DNA of 64,000 nt. Origin: Pseudomonas azerbaijanoccidentalis. GTDB taxonomy: Bacteria; Pseudomonadota; Gammaproteobacteria; Pseudomonadales; Pseudomonadaceae. A program made the translations under genes and the position numbers. The notes under the pieces are model-generated. The model did no database searches. It had not been told where the DNA came from and was given only the letters and a program-made list of their open reading frames with translations. Shown one piece after another: positions 27,317-36,354 of this stretch. The stretch spans positions 620,001 through 684,000 of the forward strand of contig NZ_JAHSTU010000001.1 of the NCBI RefSeq assembly GCF_019145495.1. Reading direction: 5' to 3'. Every line of letters starts with the position of its first letter. Positions within the stretch are counted from its first letter, which is position 1.

Positions 27317-28983
27317 TGACCCAAGCGGCGACATCCGAACGCGCGATCATTCTCGCGCCGCTAGGGCGTGACAGTCAGATTGCAATGATGTTGCTCAAGG
27401 AGGCGGGCTTCGACGGGGTCATCTGTGCGGACCTGCCTCACCTGTGCCGCGAGCTTGAACAAGGTGCCGGCTTATTGCTGATCTCTTCCGAAGCCTTGTT
27501 GGGCAGTGATCTTGAGCCGCTACTGGGGTTGATTGATCAACAACCGGCCTGGTCCGATCTGCCGATCGTCCTGTTGACGCACCACGGCGGCCCTGAGCAG
27601 AACCCCGCTTCACGCTTCGGGCCGCAACTGGGCAATGTCACGTTCCTCGAACGGCCCTTTCACCCGGAGACCTTGATCAGCCTGGTGACGACCGCCCTGC
27701 GCGGCCGTCGACGACAGTACGAAGCCAGGGATCGGCTGGTCGACTTGAGCCAAAGCGAACTGCGCCTGCAAAACACGTTGGAAACCCTGGAGCAACAGGT
27801 CGAAGAGCGCACCGCCCAACTGCGCCATAACGAAGAAGTGTTGCGCCAGTCACAGAAAATGGAAGCGGTCGGGCAACTCACCGGCGGTATCGCCCACGAC
27901 TTCAACAACATGCTGACCGGCATCATCGGCAGTCTGGAGTTGCTGCGCCGGCGTCTGGCCCGTGGTCGTACCGATGATCTGGACAGCCTGATCGATCTAG
28001 GCGTGACCTCGGCCAATCGTGCCGCCGGGCTGACCCATCGTCTGCTGGCGTTTTCCCGCCGTCAGTCGCTCGATTCCAAGCCCGTGGAAATGAACACACT
28101 GGTCGTGTCCATGGGTGAACTGCTGCAACGCAGCATCAATGAAAGCATTCGCCTGGACATGCAGTTGAGCGAGCAATTGTGGGTGGCCGAGGCGGACCCC
28201 AATCAACTGGAAAGCGCCCTGCTCAACCTGGTCATCAATGCCCGCGACGCCATGCCTAATGGCGGCAGGCTGGTGGTGCGAACATCCAATCAATACCTGG
28301 ATAAACCGTTCACCGACCTGCACAGCAACCTCACGCCCGGTGATTACGTGACGCTCAGCGTCACCGACAATGGCTGCGGCATGCCGCAAAGCACCATCAA
28401 CCGCGCCTTTGACCCTTTCTTCACCACCAAGCCGATCGGCCAGGGCACCGGCCTCGGGCTGTCGATGATCTATGGCTTCAGCAAGCAATCGCGCGGCCAC
28501 GTCGCCATTCAAAGCGAAGTGGGTGAAGGCACGACGGTCAGTCTGTTTCTGCCGCGCTACGGTGGCGACCTGCCGCAAGAACTGCCGACGGACAGTCAAC
28601 ACCCGCTCTTCGCGCAGAATGGCGAAACCGTGCTGATCGTCGAAGACGACCCGGCAGTGCGAGTGCTGGTGAGCACCGTGTTGAGTGATTTGGGGTATGC
28701 CTTTCTCGAAGCCTGCGATGCTGACAGCGCGTTACCGATCTTCGATTCTGCGCAACGCATCGACTTGCTGATCAGCGACGTCGGCCTGCCCGGCATGAAC
28801 GGCCGGCAACTGGCGGAAATCGGCCGGCAGTTCCGCCCGGGGCTGAAGGTGTTGTTCATCACCGGGTACGCGGAGCACGCGGCGGTGCGCGGCGGTTTCC
28901 TCGACCCGGGTATGCAGATGATCACCAAACCGTTCACCTTCGACCTGTTGACGGCGAAAGTGCGGGAGATGATCAGTGCCTGA
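27313..28983 (+). CDS. Hybrid histidine kinase (receiver-like, HisKA, HATPase, receiver), cotranscribed with kaiC-like gene
   Basis: 556 residues, soluble. The N-terminal 130 residues form a receiver-like domain without a clear phosphorylatable Asp motif. A coiled coil (130-175) leads to the H box GGIAHDFNNMLTGIIGSLELL near residue 195, then the ATPase domain with N box NLVINARDAMPNGG, G1 DNGCGM and G2 GTGLGLSM. It ends in a canonical receiver (VLIVEDDPAVRVLVS ... LLISDVGLPGMNG, Lys in TKPF). The HDFNN-type H box marks the HWE-distant NtrB-like class. Together with the KaiC-like ATPase it forms a two-gene unit. Signal and output are unknown. Confidence 0.9.
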   Translation: MMTQAATSERAIILAPLGRDSQIAMMLLKEAGFDGVICADLPHLCRELEQGAGLLLISSEALLGSDLEPLLGLIDQQPAWSDLPIVLLTHHGGPEQNPASRFGPQLGNVTFLERPFHPETLISLVTTALRGRRRQYEARDRLVDLSQSELRLQNTLETLEQQVEERTAQLRHNEEVLRQSQKMEAVGQLTGGIAHDFNNMLTGIIGSLELLRRRLARGRTDDLDSLIDLGVTSANRAAGLTHRLLAFSRRQSLDSKPVEMNTLVVSMGELLQRSINESIRLDMQLSEQLWVAEADPNQLESALLNLVINARDAMPNGGRLVVRTSNQYLDKPFTDLHSNLTPGDYVTLSVTDNGCGMPQSTINRAFDPFFTTKPIGQGTGLGLSMIYGFSKQSRGHVAIQSEVGEGTTVSLFLPRYGGDLPQELPTDSQHPLFAQNGETVLIVEDDPAVRVLVSTVLSDLGYAFLEACDADSALPIFDSAQRIDLLISDVGLPGMNGRQLAEIGRQFRPGLKVLFITGYAEHAAVRGGFLDPGMQMITKPFTFDLLTAKVREMISA

Positions 28984-28987
28984 CCCC

Positions 28988-29056
28988 GTGTAGGAGCTGC
29001 CAAAGGCTGCGATCTTTTGATCTTGATCGTTAAAAGATCGCAGCCTTCGGCAGCGC
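28988..29056. repeat. Inverted repeat of the GCTGCGATCTTTTGATC family
   Basis: GTAGGAGCTGCCAAAGGCTGCGATCTTTTGATC and its complement AAAAGATCGCAGCCTTCGGCAGCGCCTGC sit between two convergent signalling genes. The hairpin could also act as a bidirectional terminator, since it ends the hybrid-kinase gene at its left and the response-regulator gene at its right. Confidence 0.85.
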
Positions 29057-29073
29057 CTGCAACGCGTGCATTT

Positions 29074-29451
29074 TCAGGAAAGCATCTTTTCCATGATGTC
29101 CGCCAATACATCCAGGTCGAACGGTTTTTCCAGGATTGGAGCCTTGCGGGTGATCGGGCTGCCGGTCTCTCGGATTTCCTGCGGGTAGCCGCTGATAAAA
29201 ATCACTTTGAGGTCCGGTCGCAGTTTCACCGCAGGTTCGGCGATCTGCACGCCGGAGATACCGCCCGGCAGGCGGAAATCGGTAATCAACATGTCCAGAT
29301 GCGGTTTGCTCGACAGGATATCGAAGGCCTGCTCGCCGTTTTCCGCCTGCAACACGCGATATCCCTGCCCCGACAGGTAATCCGTCAGCACCATCAGGAT
29401 AACCGGTTCGTCCTCGACGACGAGGACTACGTCTTGTGCATCTTCACTCAT
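29074..29451 (-). CDS. Single-domain response regulator
   Basis: 125 residues from the ATG at 29451, which has AAGG 6 bases upstream; the frame is open to 29472. It is a stand-alone CheY-like receiver: acidic pocket VVEDEP, phospho-acceptor Asp in MLITDFRLPGG, Thr/Ser-type switch residue in IFISGYP and the conserved Lys in EKPF. There is no output domain, so it probably relays phosphate within this signalling block. It is the last gene of a five-gene minus-strand run that begins with the large hybrid kinase at 35616. Confidence 0.88.
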   Translation of the reverse strand: MSEDAQDVVLVVEDEPVILMVLTDYLSGQGYRVLQAENGEQAFDILSSKPHLDMLITDFRLPGGISGVQIAEPAVKLRPDLKVIFISGYPQEIRETGSPITRKAPILEKPFDLDVLADIMEKMLS

Positions 29452-29528
29452 GGGAAGCCTTTGTTCGGTCAATTGCTGCTGATACGACCGTGGGGTCGCT
29501 CAGAGGTTGCGTTTATCGGGCTGTTTTC

Positions 29529-30710
29529 CTACAGCAGCAGACAAACGCGAAACAGGGCGCCTTCGCCAATCCGGCTTTCGACGGTAATGGTACCGCCATG
29601 GGCGGTGACAATCTGTTCGGAAATAAACAATCCCAGGCCCAGCCCGGCGACGGCGTGTTTGGCCGTTACGCGCTCGAACTGCTGGAAAATCCTTTGCTGG
29701 TTTTCTTCGCTGATGCCGATCCCGCAATCACGCACCTCAACCCGCGCCTGACCGCTTTCACTGTACACCTTCACACTGATCGGACTCTTGGCGCCGTAGC
29801 GCAACGCGTTGGTCAGCAGGTTGGAAATCACCTGTTCAATACGAAACTCGTCCCAGTTGCCGATCACCGCTTGCTCGGCTTCCAGGGACACGGACGCCTC
29901 GGCGGCTTCGATCTGTTGCGCAAAGTTCTGCAACAGACCGCGTACCAGCGTTGAAAGGTCGAACAGCGTCGGGCGGATCGACAGTTTGCCGGTGCGGATG
30001 CGTGACACATCGAGCATGTCTTCGATCAGCCGGATCAGGCTTTTGATCTGCCGCTCGTCGCGATCGACCATTGCGTGCATTTTGTCGAGCGTGAACGCGG
30101 CGGCGTTATCCCGGGCCAGGTGCATTTTGCGCAGTTGGGTTTCGAGAATGAGGCCGTTGAGCGGCGTGCGCACTTCATGAGCCACGATAGACATGAAGTC
30201 ATCGCGCATGCGCACGGCCTGTTGCAACTCCAGTTGAGTGCTTTGCAATTGCTGGAGCAGCGCTTCCTGCTCACGGCGACTTTGTTCCAGCTCTTCAACC
30301 TGCTGTTTCATCGCCTTGCTCTGGCGGAACAACTCGACGAAGACGTTGACCTTGCTCTTGACCGCATGGATATCCAACGGTTTGTGCAGGAAGTCCACGG
30401 CGCCGCTTTCATAGCCTTTGAACGCGTAGTTGAGTTCGCGCCCGGCGGCACTGACGAAGACGATGGGAATGTTCTTGGTCTTTTCCGTGCCGCGCATCAT
30501 TTCGGCCAGCTCGAAGCCGTTCATGCCAGGCATCTGCACGTCGAGAATGGCCATGGCAAATTCGTGTTGCAGCAGCAGCGACAAGGCCTCGTCAGCCGAT
30601 TGCGCTTTGTAGACGGTACGGTCTTCGCGCTTGATCAGCGCTTCAAGTGCCAACAGATTCTCCGGCAGATCGTCAACGATCAGCAGTTTGGCCTGAATAT
30701 TACTTAGCAT
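29529..30710 (-). CDS. Receiver-histidine kinase hybrid
   Basis: 393 residues, soluble. An N-terminal receiver (LLIVDDLPENLLALEALI ... MAILDVQMPGMNG, Lys in HKPL) is followed by a coiled coil (about residues 125-175), the HisKA box IVAHEVRTPLNGLI near residue 190 and an ATPase domain with NLLTNALRYG, VRDCGIGI and GLGLGLFI. The order receiver-kinase lets an upstream partner regulate its kinase activity. The start overlaps the end of cheB by seven bases, so it is translationally linked to it. Close relatives sit beside CheB/CheR pairs in many Pseudomonas. Confidence 0.9.
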   Translation of the reverse strand: MLSNIQAKLLIVDDLPENLLALEALIKREDRTVYKAQSADEALSLLLQHEFAMAILDVQMPGMNGFELAEMMRGTEKTKNIPIVFVSAAGRELNYAFKGYESGAVDFLHKPLDIHAVKSKVNVFVELFRQSKAMKQQVEELEQSRREQEALLQQLQSTQLELQQAVRMRDDFMSIVAHEVRTPLNGLILETQLRKMHLARDNAAAFTLDKMHAMVDRDERQIKSLIRLIEDMLDVSRIRTGKLSIRPTLFDLSTLVRGLLQNFAQQIEAAEASVSLEAEQAVIGNWDEFRIEQVISNLLTNALRYGAKSPISVKVYSESGQARVEVRDCGIGISEENQQRIFQQFERVTAKHAVAGLGLGLFISEQIVTAHGGTITVESRIGEGALFRVCLLL

Positions 30711-31297
30711 GCGATTCGTTCCAGCTCGACAAGCAGACGGCCGATGCCGCGGATAGGGAGAATGTGGTCTGGCTGGTGAATATCCAGCGCAGCCTGGGGC
30801 ATGGTTGCCACTTGGGCCTCCTGCGGGTCTTGCACGATGGTCAGGCCGCCGCGCTGCTTCACCAGCGCCATCCCCTTCGCACCGTCGCGATTGGCGCCCG
30901 TCAGCAACACAGCGGCCAGGGTCGAGCCGTAGGCATCGGCAGCGGACTCAAACAGGTAATCGATCGCCGGCCGCGAATGGTGCACGCGATCTTCCTGACT
31001 CAAGGAAAAACTGCGGTCCTGCTCCACCGACAGGTGATAACCGGGCGCGGCGAAATACAGGGTGCCGGCCTCGACCGGTGTTTTGTCGCTGGCCTCGCGC
31101 ACCGGCAGCGCCACGCGCCGCGCGAAGACTTCGGCCAAGTGGCTGCGGCGCTCATCGGGTAGATGCAACACAACAATGATCGGCAACACGAAACCTGCGC
31201 GCAGCGGGCTGAGGATGTTGAGCAGCGCCTCGACCCCGCCGGCCGATGCACCGATCACGATCGCTTCAACAGTAGGTAACCCCATTGCACCGTTCAT
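30704..31297 (-). CDS. CheB-type methylesterase without receiver domain
   Basis: 197 residues comprising only the CheB catalytic domain. The Ser-His-Asp triad is visible: Ser18 in IGASAGG, His45 in VVLHLP, and Asp in LTGANRDGAKG near residue 138. Canonical chemotaxis CheB has an N-terminal receiver, which is missing here. No chemoreceptor, CheA or CheW gene is in the window. With the adjacent CheR (ATGA overlap) and hybrid kinases, it more likely belongs to a stress-signalling pathway, where CheB/CheR modify an unusual target, than to flagellar chemotaxis. Confidence 0.9.
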   Translation of the reverse strand: MNGAMGLPTVEAIVIGASAGGVEALLNILSPLRAGFVLPIIVVLHLPDERRSHLAEVFARRVALPVREASDKTPVEAGTLYFAAPGYHLSVEQDRSFSLSQEDRVHHSRPAIDYLFESAADAYGSTLAAVLLTGANRDGAKGMALVKQRGGLTIVQDPQEAQVATMPQAALDIHQPDHILPIRGIGRLLVELERIAC

Positions 31298-32127
31298 GAT
31301 TTGCGATAGATCCGTTCGTGTTTGACCAGCGGTTCGAATTGGTTACCGTAGGCTGAAAAATCAGGGGTTTCCTTGCTGCCCAGCACCAAAAAACCACGAT
31401 GGCATAGCGACTCATGAAACAAACCGAAAGCTCGATCCTGTAATTTTTTATTAAAGTAAATCAGTACGTTACGACATGAAATTAATTGAGTTTCTGAAAA
31501 TACACTGTCGGTCGCCAGGCTGTGATCGGCAAAGGTCACGTTCTCGCACAGCGTCTTGTCGATAATCGCGTAGCCATAGGCCGCCGTGTAGTAGTCGGCG
31601 AACGAGCACTTGCCACCAGCCTGCTGATAGTTGGCAGTGTAGGCGCGGACGTTCTCCATCGAGAATATCCCTTGCTTGGCTTTCTCCAACGATCGCGGAT
31701 TGATGTCGGTGGCGTAAATGATGGTGCGATCCAGCAAGCCTTCTTCACGCAGCAGGATGGCCATCGAATAGACTTCCTCACCCGTGCTGCAACCGGCAAT
31801 CCAGATCTTGATCGACGGATACGTCCTGAGCAGTGGCACCACTTCCTCGCGAATGGCCAGGAAGTGCGAGGGATCGCGGAACATTTCACTGACCGGAATC
31901 GTTAGCAGTTGCAGCAGTTGCATGAACGCGGTCGGGTCATGCAGGACTTTTTCCTGCAAGGCCGAAATGGTGCTGCATTCAAACTGACTCAGCGCATGGG
32001 TCACCCGGCGCTTGATCGATGCGCCGGAGTAATCACGAAAATCGTAGCTGTACTTGAGGTAGATGGCCTCAATCAACAACCGCAATTCGATCTCGTAGTT
32101 TCGCTCCACTGAATAATTGCGCTCCAC
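31294..32127 (-). CDS. CheR-type S-adenosylmethionine-dependent methyltransferase
   Basis: 277 residues. The N-terminal helical CheR domain (about residues 10-70) precedes the SAM-binding domain with WIAGCSTGEEVYSMAILL near residue 108 and ATDINPRSLEKAK. The acceptor-binding segment SCRNVLIYF is near residue 217. It transfers methyl groups to glutamates of receptors in canonical systems. The GTG start follows the stop codon of the upstream hybrid kinase directly (TAA then GTG), and its end overlaps cheB by four bases. The first residues contain a short internal duplication (ERNYSVERNY). Confidence 0.9.
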   Translation of the reverse strand: MERNYSVERNYEIELRLLIEAIYLKYSYDFRDYSGASIKRRVTHALSQFECSTISALQEKVLHDPTAFMQLLQLLTIPVSEMFRDPSHFLAIREEVVPLLRTYPSIKIWIAGCSTGEEVYSMAILLREEGLLDRTIIYATDINPRSLEKAKQGIFSMENVRAYTANYQQAGGKCSFADYYTAAYGYAIIDKTLCENVTFADHSLATDSVFSETQLISCRNVLIYFNKKLQDRAFGLFHESLCHRGFLVLGSKETPDFSAYGNQFEPLVKHERIYRKS

Positions 32128-35100
32128 TTAAATACGTTCCATCTTCGGCAACCACACACGAATCAGCGAAAACAACCGGTCCAGGTCGATGGGCTTGGCC
32201 AGGTAATCATTGGCGCCAGCCTGCAGGCAGCGCTCCTGATCGTCCTTCATGGCCTTGGCCGTCACCGCAATGATCGGCAGCTTGCGCCAGCGCGGGTCCT
32301 TGCGGATCTCGATGGTGGCTTCAAAGCCATCCATCTCCGGCATCATCACGTCCATCAACACCAGATCGATGTCCTCTACTTCATTCAATCGATCAATCGC
32401 TTCGCGGCCATTTCGGCCAATCACCACGACTGCCCCTTTTTGCTCCAATGCACTGGTCAGGGCGAAGATGTTGCGTACATCGTCGTCCACCAGCAGCACT
32501 TTACGGCCCTCGAAGACCTTGTCGCGGCTGCGGGCGGTCTTGAGCATCTTCTGCCGTTCATGGGACAACCGTGATTCGACTTTGTGCAGAAAAAGTGTCA
32601 CTTCATCCAGCAAACGCTCGGGTGAACGCGCGCCCTTGATGATGATCGAGCGTGAATACTTGCGCAGTTCGGCCTCTTCGTCCCGGGTCAGGTTGCGCCC
32701 GGTGTAGACAATCACTGGCGGGAACGAACAGATATCTTCGGTGGACATGCGTTTGAGCAAGTCATTGCCGAGCATGTCCGGCAACTTCAGGTCGATGATC
32801 ATGCAATCGAATATCGTGGTGCGCAGCAGTTCCAGCGCATCCTGAGCGAGGCCGACGGCGGTGATTTCGATGTCATCATCACCAATCAACCGCGAAATGC
32901 TGTCTCGCTGCAGGTCATCATCTTCAACTAGCAGCACTCGCTTGACCTTCTGGGTCAGCTTGGCCTCCAGGCGTGCGAACACGTCCTTGAGCTCTTCGCG
33001 GGTGGTCGGCTTGACCGCATAACCGATCGCGCCCATGTGCATGGCGGCTTCGACTCGGTCCTCGACCGAAATCACATGCACCGGGATATGCCGGGTTTCG
33101 GCGTGTTCCTTCAAGCGTTGCAGCACCGTCAGCCCGGAATGATCCGGCAGGCGCATATCCAGCAGGATCGCATCAGGAATGAACTGCCGGGCCAGGTCGT
33201 AACCTTCGTCGGCACCGTGGGCCACCAGGCAGTGATAACCCAGCTCGTGGGCGAGGTCGAAGAGGATGTGCGCAAAGTTAGGTTCGTCTTCCACCACCAG
33301 GATGCAACGCGTGGTGAACGGTGCCTTCTGGCGGTCATCGTTGAAGCGCGGAATATCCTCGACCACCAGCGCTGCCACGGTCGCCGGGGCAACGTGCGGT
33401 GCAATCGCTACCGGCGCGGCGCGCATCGGCTCGACGGGTTCTTCACCCGGTTCGACATACTGTTGCGGCAAGACCAGAGTAAACACACTGCCCTGCCCCG
33501 GCGCGCTGGTGACACTGATCGAGCCGCCAAGCAGCGCGGCCAGGTCACGGGAAATCGACAGCCCCAGGCCGGTGCCGCCGTAGCGCCGGTTGGTGGTGCC
33601 ATCGGCCTGGCGGAATGCCTCGAAAATACTGTCGTGCTGATCCGTGGCGATGCCGATTCCGGAATCGCGGACGATAAAGGCAATGCCGTGGTCCGGCGCC
33701 GTGGCAACGCTGAGGCTGACGCTGCCGGCCTCGGTGAATTTCACTGCGTTGGACAGCAAGTTCTTGATGACCTGCTCCAGGCGCTGGCGGTCAGTGAAGA
33801 TCATGCCCGGCGCGCCGTTTTGCAGTTCAACGTGGAAATCGAGGCCTTTATCCAGCGCCAACGGCTGGAACATTCCACGCAAGCCATCGACCAGACGCGC
33901 CACGCTGGTGGTCTCCGGACGGATTTCGAGCTTGCCGGCCTCAACCTTGGAGATATCGAGAATGTCGTTGATCAGGTTGAGCAAATCGTTGCCAGCCGAA
34001 TAAATCGACTCGGCGAACTTCACCTGTTCGGCACTGAGGTTGTCTTGAGGGTTTTCCGCCAGCAACTTGGCCAGGATCAACGAACTGTTCAGCGGCGTGC
34101 GCAGCTCGTGAGACATGTTGGCGAGGAATTCCGACTTGTACTTGCTTGAGCGCTGCAACTCTTCGGCGCGCTCTTCGAGCTGGATCTGCGCCTGATTGAG
34201 CTCGGTGTTCTTCAGGTCCATGGCATCGCGCTGCTCGGCCAGCGCTTCGGCCTGCTCGGCGAGCTGTTCATTGGTCTGTTCGAGTTCGACCTGTTGGGTC
34301 TCCAGGTGCGCCTGGGACTCCTTGAGAATTCGCGACTGCTCTTCGAGTTCTTCGTTGGCGGTTTTCAGTTCTTCCTGCTGCACTTGCAGTTCTTCGTTGA
34401 GCTGCTGGGTTTCGGCCAGCACTTCCTGCAACCGCTGGCGATAGCGCGCCGCCTCGATCGAAGTGCCGATGTTGCCGCAGATCAGTTCAAGCAATTCAAT
34501 GTCACGGTCGTCCAGTGGACGCAGGAAACCCAGCTCGATAACGCCGTTGACCCGGTCGTCATCGCTGGTTGGCACCACGAGCACGCTGCACGGCAAGCCG
34601 TCACCGAGGCCGGAGCTGACTTTGAAGTAGTCGCTCGGGACTGCGTCCAGGCGAATCAGCCGCGCCTGCTGCGCGACCTGACCGACGATACCTTCTTCGC
34701 TATAGATGTGTTGTTCGATTGCTTCCTGCTCACGGGAGAAACCGTAAGACGCTATGCGCCGCAGACCACCGTGCTCTTCGCGGACGTAAATCGCCGCCAC
34801 GGCGCTGCCCAGGTACTGCGCGCAAAATTGCAGGATGTTGCGCCCCAGCAAGTTCAACGACAGTTGGCCCAGCACCTGCTCAGCGAGCTCAGTCTGGCCG
34901 TTGCGCAGCCACGCCTGGCGCTGCAAGCGTTCGGCGCTGGCTTGTTGCGCGGCGAGGTTGGCGCTGTAGCTTTGCGACAGATTCAGCAAATCGCGGCGGC
35001 CGATATAGGCCAGCAGCCCACTGATCGCGGCAATGAACAACAGATAAAGACCGATGCTCCAGACCGTGGTACGGCGCACCTCTTCGTTACGCGCGGCACG

Positions 35101-35616
35101 CAGCTGCTGCTCCATGTCGATCACGTCTTCGAACTGCTTGCGTACCTCATCAGTCAGGCGCTTGCCCTTTCCGGCCCGGACCGCGCTGCGGTAATCGCCG
35201 CTGGTGCGCTGCAAGTCGATCATGCTTTGCGCGTATTCAGCCCATTCCTGCTGTAACGACTGCAACCGGCGCAGACGGTCGGTTTGAGCCGGGTTGTCGG
35301 CGGTCAATTCGAGCAAGGTCTTGAGGACAATCTCGACTCTCGGTTTCGCCGTTTCGTAAGGTTCCAGAAACTTGTCGTCGCCACTGAGCAGGAAACCGCG
35401 CATGCCGGTTTCCAGGTCAACCGTCAGCTTCACCGCCTCATTGGCATTATTGATCACCCGGTCGGTGTGCTCGACCCACTGAATCGTCGAGAGCAAATAC
35501 GTGATCAGCGACACAAAGAAAACGGCACTGATGAGGCCGACGCCCAGCGGCAGGCTGATGTTGCGGCTCAGGAGTTTACGAAATCGTTGCTCATCAACCG
35601 AAGACTCAGAGGTCAT
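32128..35616 (-). CDS. Large membrane hybrid histidine kinase: CHASE3, GAF, HisKA, HATPase, three receivers
   Basis: 1162 residues from the ATG at 35616, which has AAGG upstream; the frame is open to 35670. Two membrane helices (about 20-43 and 185-205) flank a CHASE3 sensor with VDLETGMRGFLLSG. A GAF domain (about 265-400) and a long coiled coil (400-510) lead to the H box FLANMSHELRTPLNSSLILAK. The ATPase domain carries NLLSNAVKFTEAG, RDSGIGI and GTGLGLSI. Three complete receivers follow, with LLDMRLPDHSG, IIDLKLPDMLG and LMDVMMPEMDG. It heads the run kinase-cheR-cheB-kinase-regulator. This CHASE3/multi-receiver plus CheR/CheB layout is common in Pseudomonas; its signal is unknown. Confidence 0.92.
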   Translation of the reverse strand: MTSESSVDEQRFRKLLSRNISLPLGVGLISAVFFVSLITYLLSTIQWVEHTDRVINNANEAVKLTVDLETGMRGFLLSGDDKFLEPYETAKPRVEIVLKTLLELTADNPAQTDRLRRLQSLQQEWAEYAQSMIDLQRTSGDYRSAVRAGKGKRLTDEVRKQFEDVIDMEQQLRAARNEEVRRTTVWSIGLYLLFIAAISGLLAYIGRRDLLNLSQSYSANLAAQQASAERLQRQAWLRNGQTELAEQVLGQLSLNLLGRNILQFCAQYLGSAVAAIYVREEHGGLRRIASYGFSREQEAIEQHIYSEEGIVGQVAQQARLIRLDAVPSDYFKVSSGLGDGLPCSVLVVPTSDDDRVNGVIELGFLRPLDDRDIELLELICGNIGTSIEAARYRQRLQEVLAETQQLNEELQVQQEELKTANEELEEQSRILKESQAHLETQQVELEQTNEQLAEQAEALAEQRDAMDLKNTELNQAQIQLEERAEELQRSSKYKSEFLANMSHELRTPLNSSLILAKLLAENPQDNLSAEQVKFAESIYSAGNDLLNLINDILDISKVEAGKLEIRPETTSVARLVDGLRGMFQPLALDKGLDFHVELQNGAPGMIFTDRQRLEQVIKNLLSNAVKFTEAGSVSLSVATAPDHGIAFIVRDSGIGIATDQHDSIFEAFRQADGTTNRRYGGTGLGLSISRDLAALLGGSISVTSAPGQGSVFTLVLPQQYVEPGEEPVEPMRAAPVAIAPHVAPATVAALVVEDIPRFNDDRQKAPFTTRCILVVEDEPNFAHILFDLAHELGYHCLVAHGADEGYDLARQFIPDAILLDMRLPDHSGLTVLQRLKEHAETRHIPVHVISVEDRVEAAMHMGAIGYAVKPTTREELKDVFARLEAKLTQKVKRVLLVEDDDLQRDSISRLIGDDDIEITAVGLAQDALELLRTTIFDCMIIDLKLPDMLGNDLLKRMSTEDICSFPPVIVYTGRNLTRDEEAELRKYSRSIIIKGARSPERLLDEVTLFLHKVESRLSHERQKMLKTARSRDKVFEGRKVLLVDDDVRNIFALTSALEQKGAVVVIGRNGREAIDRLNEVEDIDLVLMDVMMPEMDGFEATIEIRKDPRWRKLPIIAVTAKAMKDDQERCLQAGANDYLAKPIDLDRLFSLIRVWLPKMERI

Positions 35617-35864
35617 AGTTAAGCCTTGTCGAACTGGTGAAAACCAGGGAGTTTGCCCCAAACCTGGCACGTTGATCCAATTTTCTCACGCCTTTTTGCG
35701 CAAAGTCCTACATTGAGCTGCGTGCGCAGCAAAGGAGCGGTTATCCTGCGTCCAATAATTTTTATAACGCGTCGGGAACTTGTCGGGATCCGCCACTTAC
35801 TCATGCAAGAGGGCCGGCAAATTCGATAGACCGGCAACCGCCCATCCATTCTGAGAAATTCACT

Positions 35865-36227
35865 ATGTCCGCCATCCCCTCCACCATCCTGGTCGTCGAA
35901 GACGATGACATCGTGCGCATGTTGATTGTCGATGTGCTGGAGGAGTTGGAGTTCAAGGTGTTGGAAGCTGACGGCAGCGAGCAGGCACTGGAGATTCTCG
36001 AAGTCCTTGACCAACGCATTGACCTGATGATGACGGACGTGGGTTTGCCGGGCATGGATGGACGCGAATTGGCCGATAAAGCCCGTGCATTGCGGCCTGC
36101 GTTGCCGATCATGTTTGCCAGCGGCTACGCCGAAAACATTGACGTGCCTGACGGCATGCATCTGATCGGCAAACCGTTTTCCATTGATCAGCTGCGAGAC
36201 AAGGTCAAAGGCATTCTCGGCAATTGA
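35865..36227 (+). CDS. Single-domain response regulator
   Basis: 120 residues, a complete CheY-like receiver: ILVVEDDDIVR, phospho-acceptor in LMMTDVGLPGMDG, switch region in MFASGYA and Lys in IGKPF. There is no output domain. It is divergent from the large hybrid kinase (about 250 bases between starts) and lies 127 bases before the toxin 2 gene, in the same direction. It may take phosphate from the hybrid kinases opposite. GAGAA precedes the ATG. Confidence 0.88.
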   Translation: MSAIPSTILVVEDDDIVRMLIVDVLEELEFKVLEADGSEQALEILEVLDQRIDLMMTDVGLPGMDGRELADKARALRPALPIMFASGYAENIDVPDGMHLIGKPFSIDQLRDKVKGILGN

Positions 36228-36354
36228 TCATTTGCCTGCCTGCGTCCCGATAAATACCAGATATTTCCATCACTATTCAAAAAAACGAATCGCTTATCTT
36301 TCGCCGCTTGATGCCTTGGCTTTCGTTTAGAGAGCCAAGGGTTTCGGTCATCTC

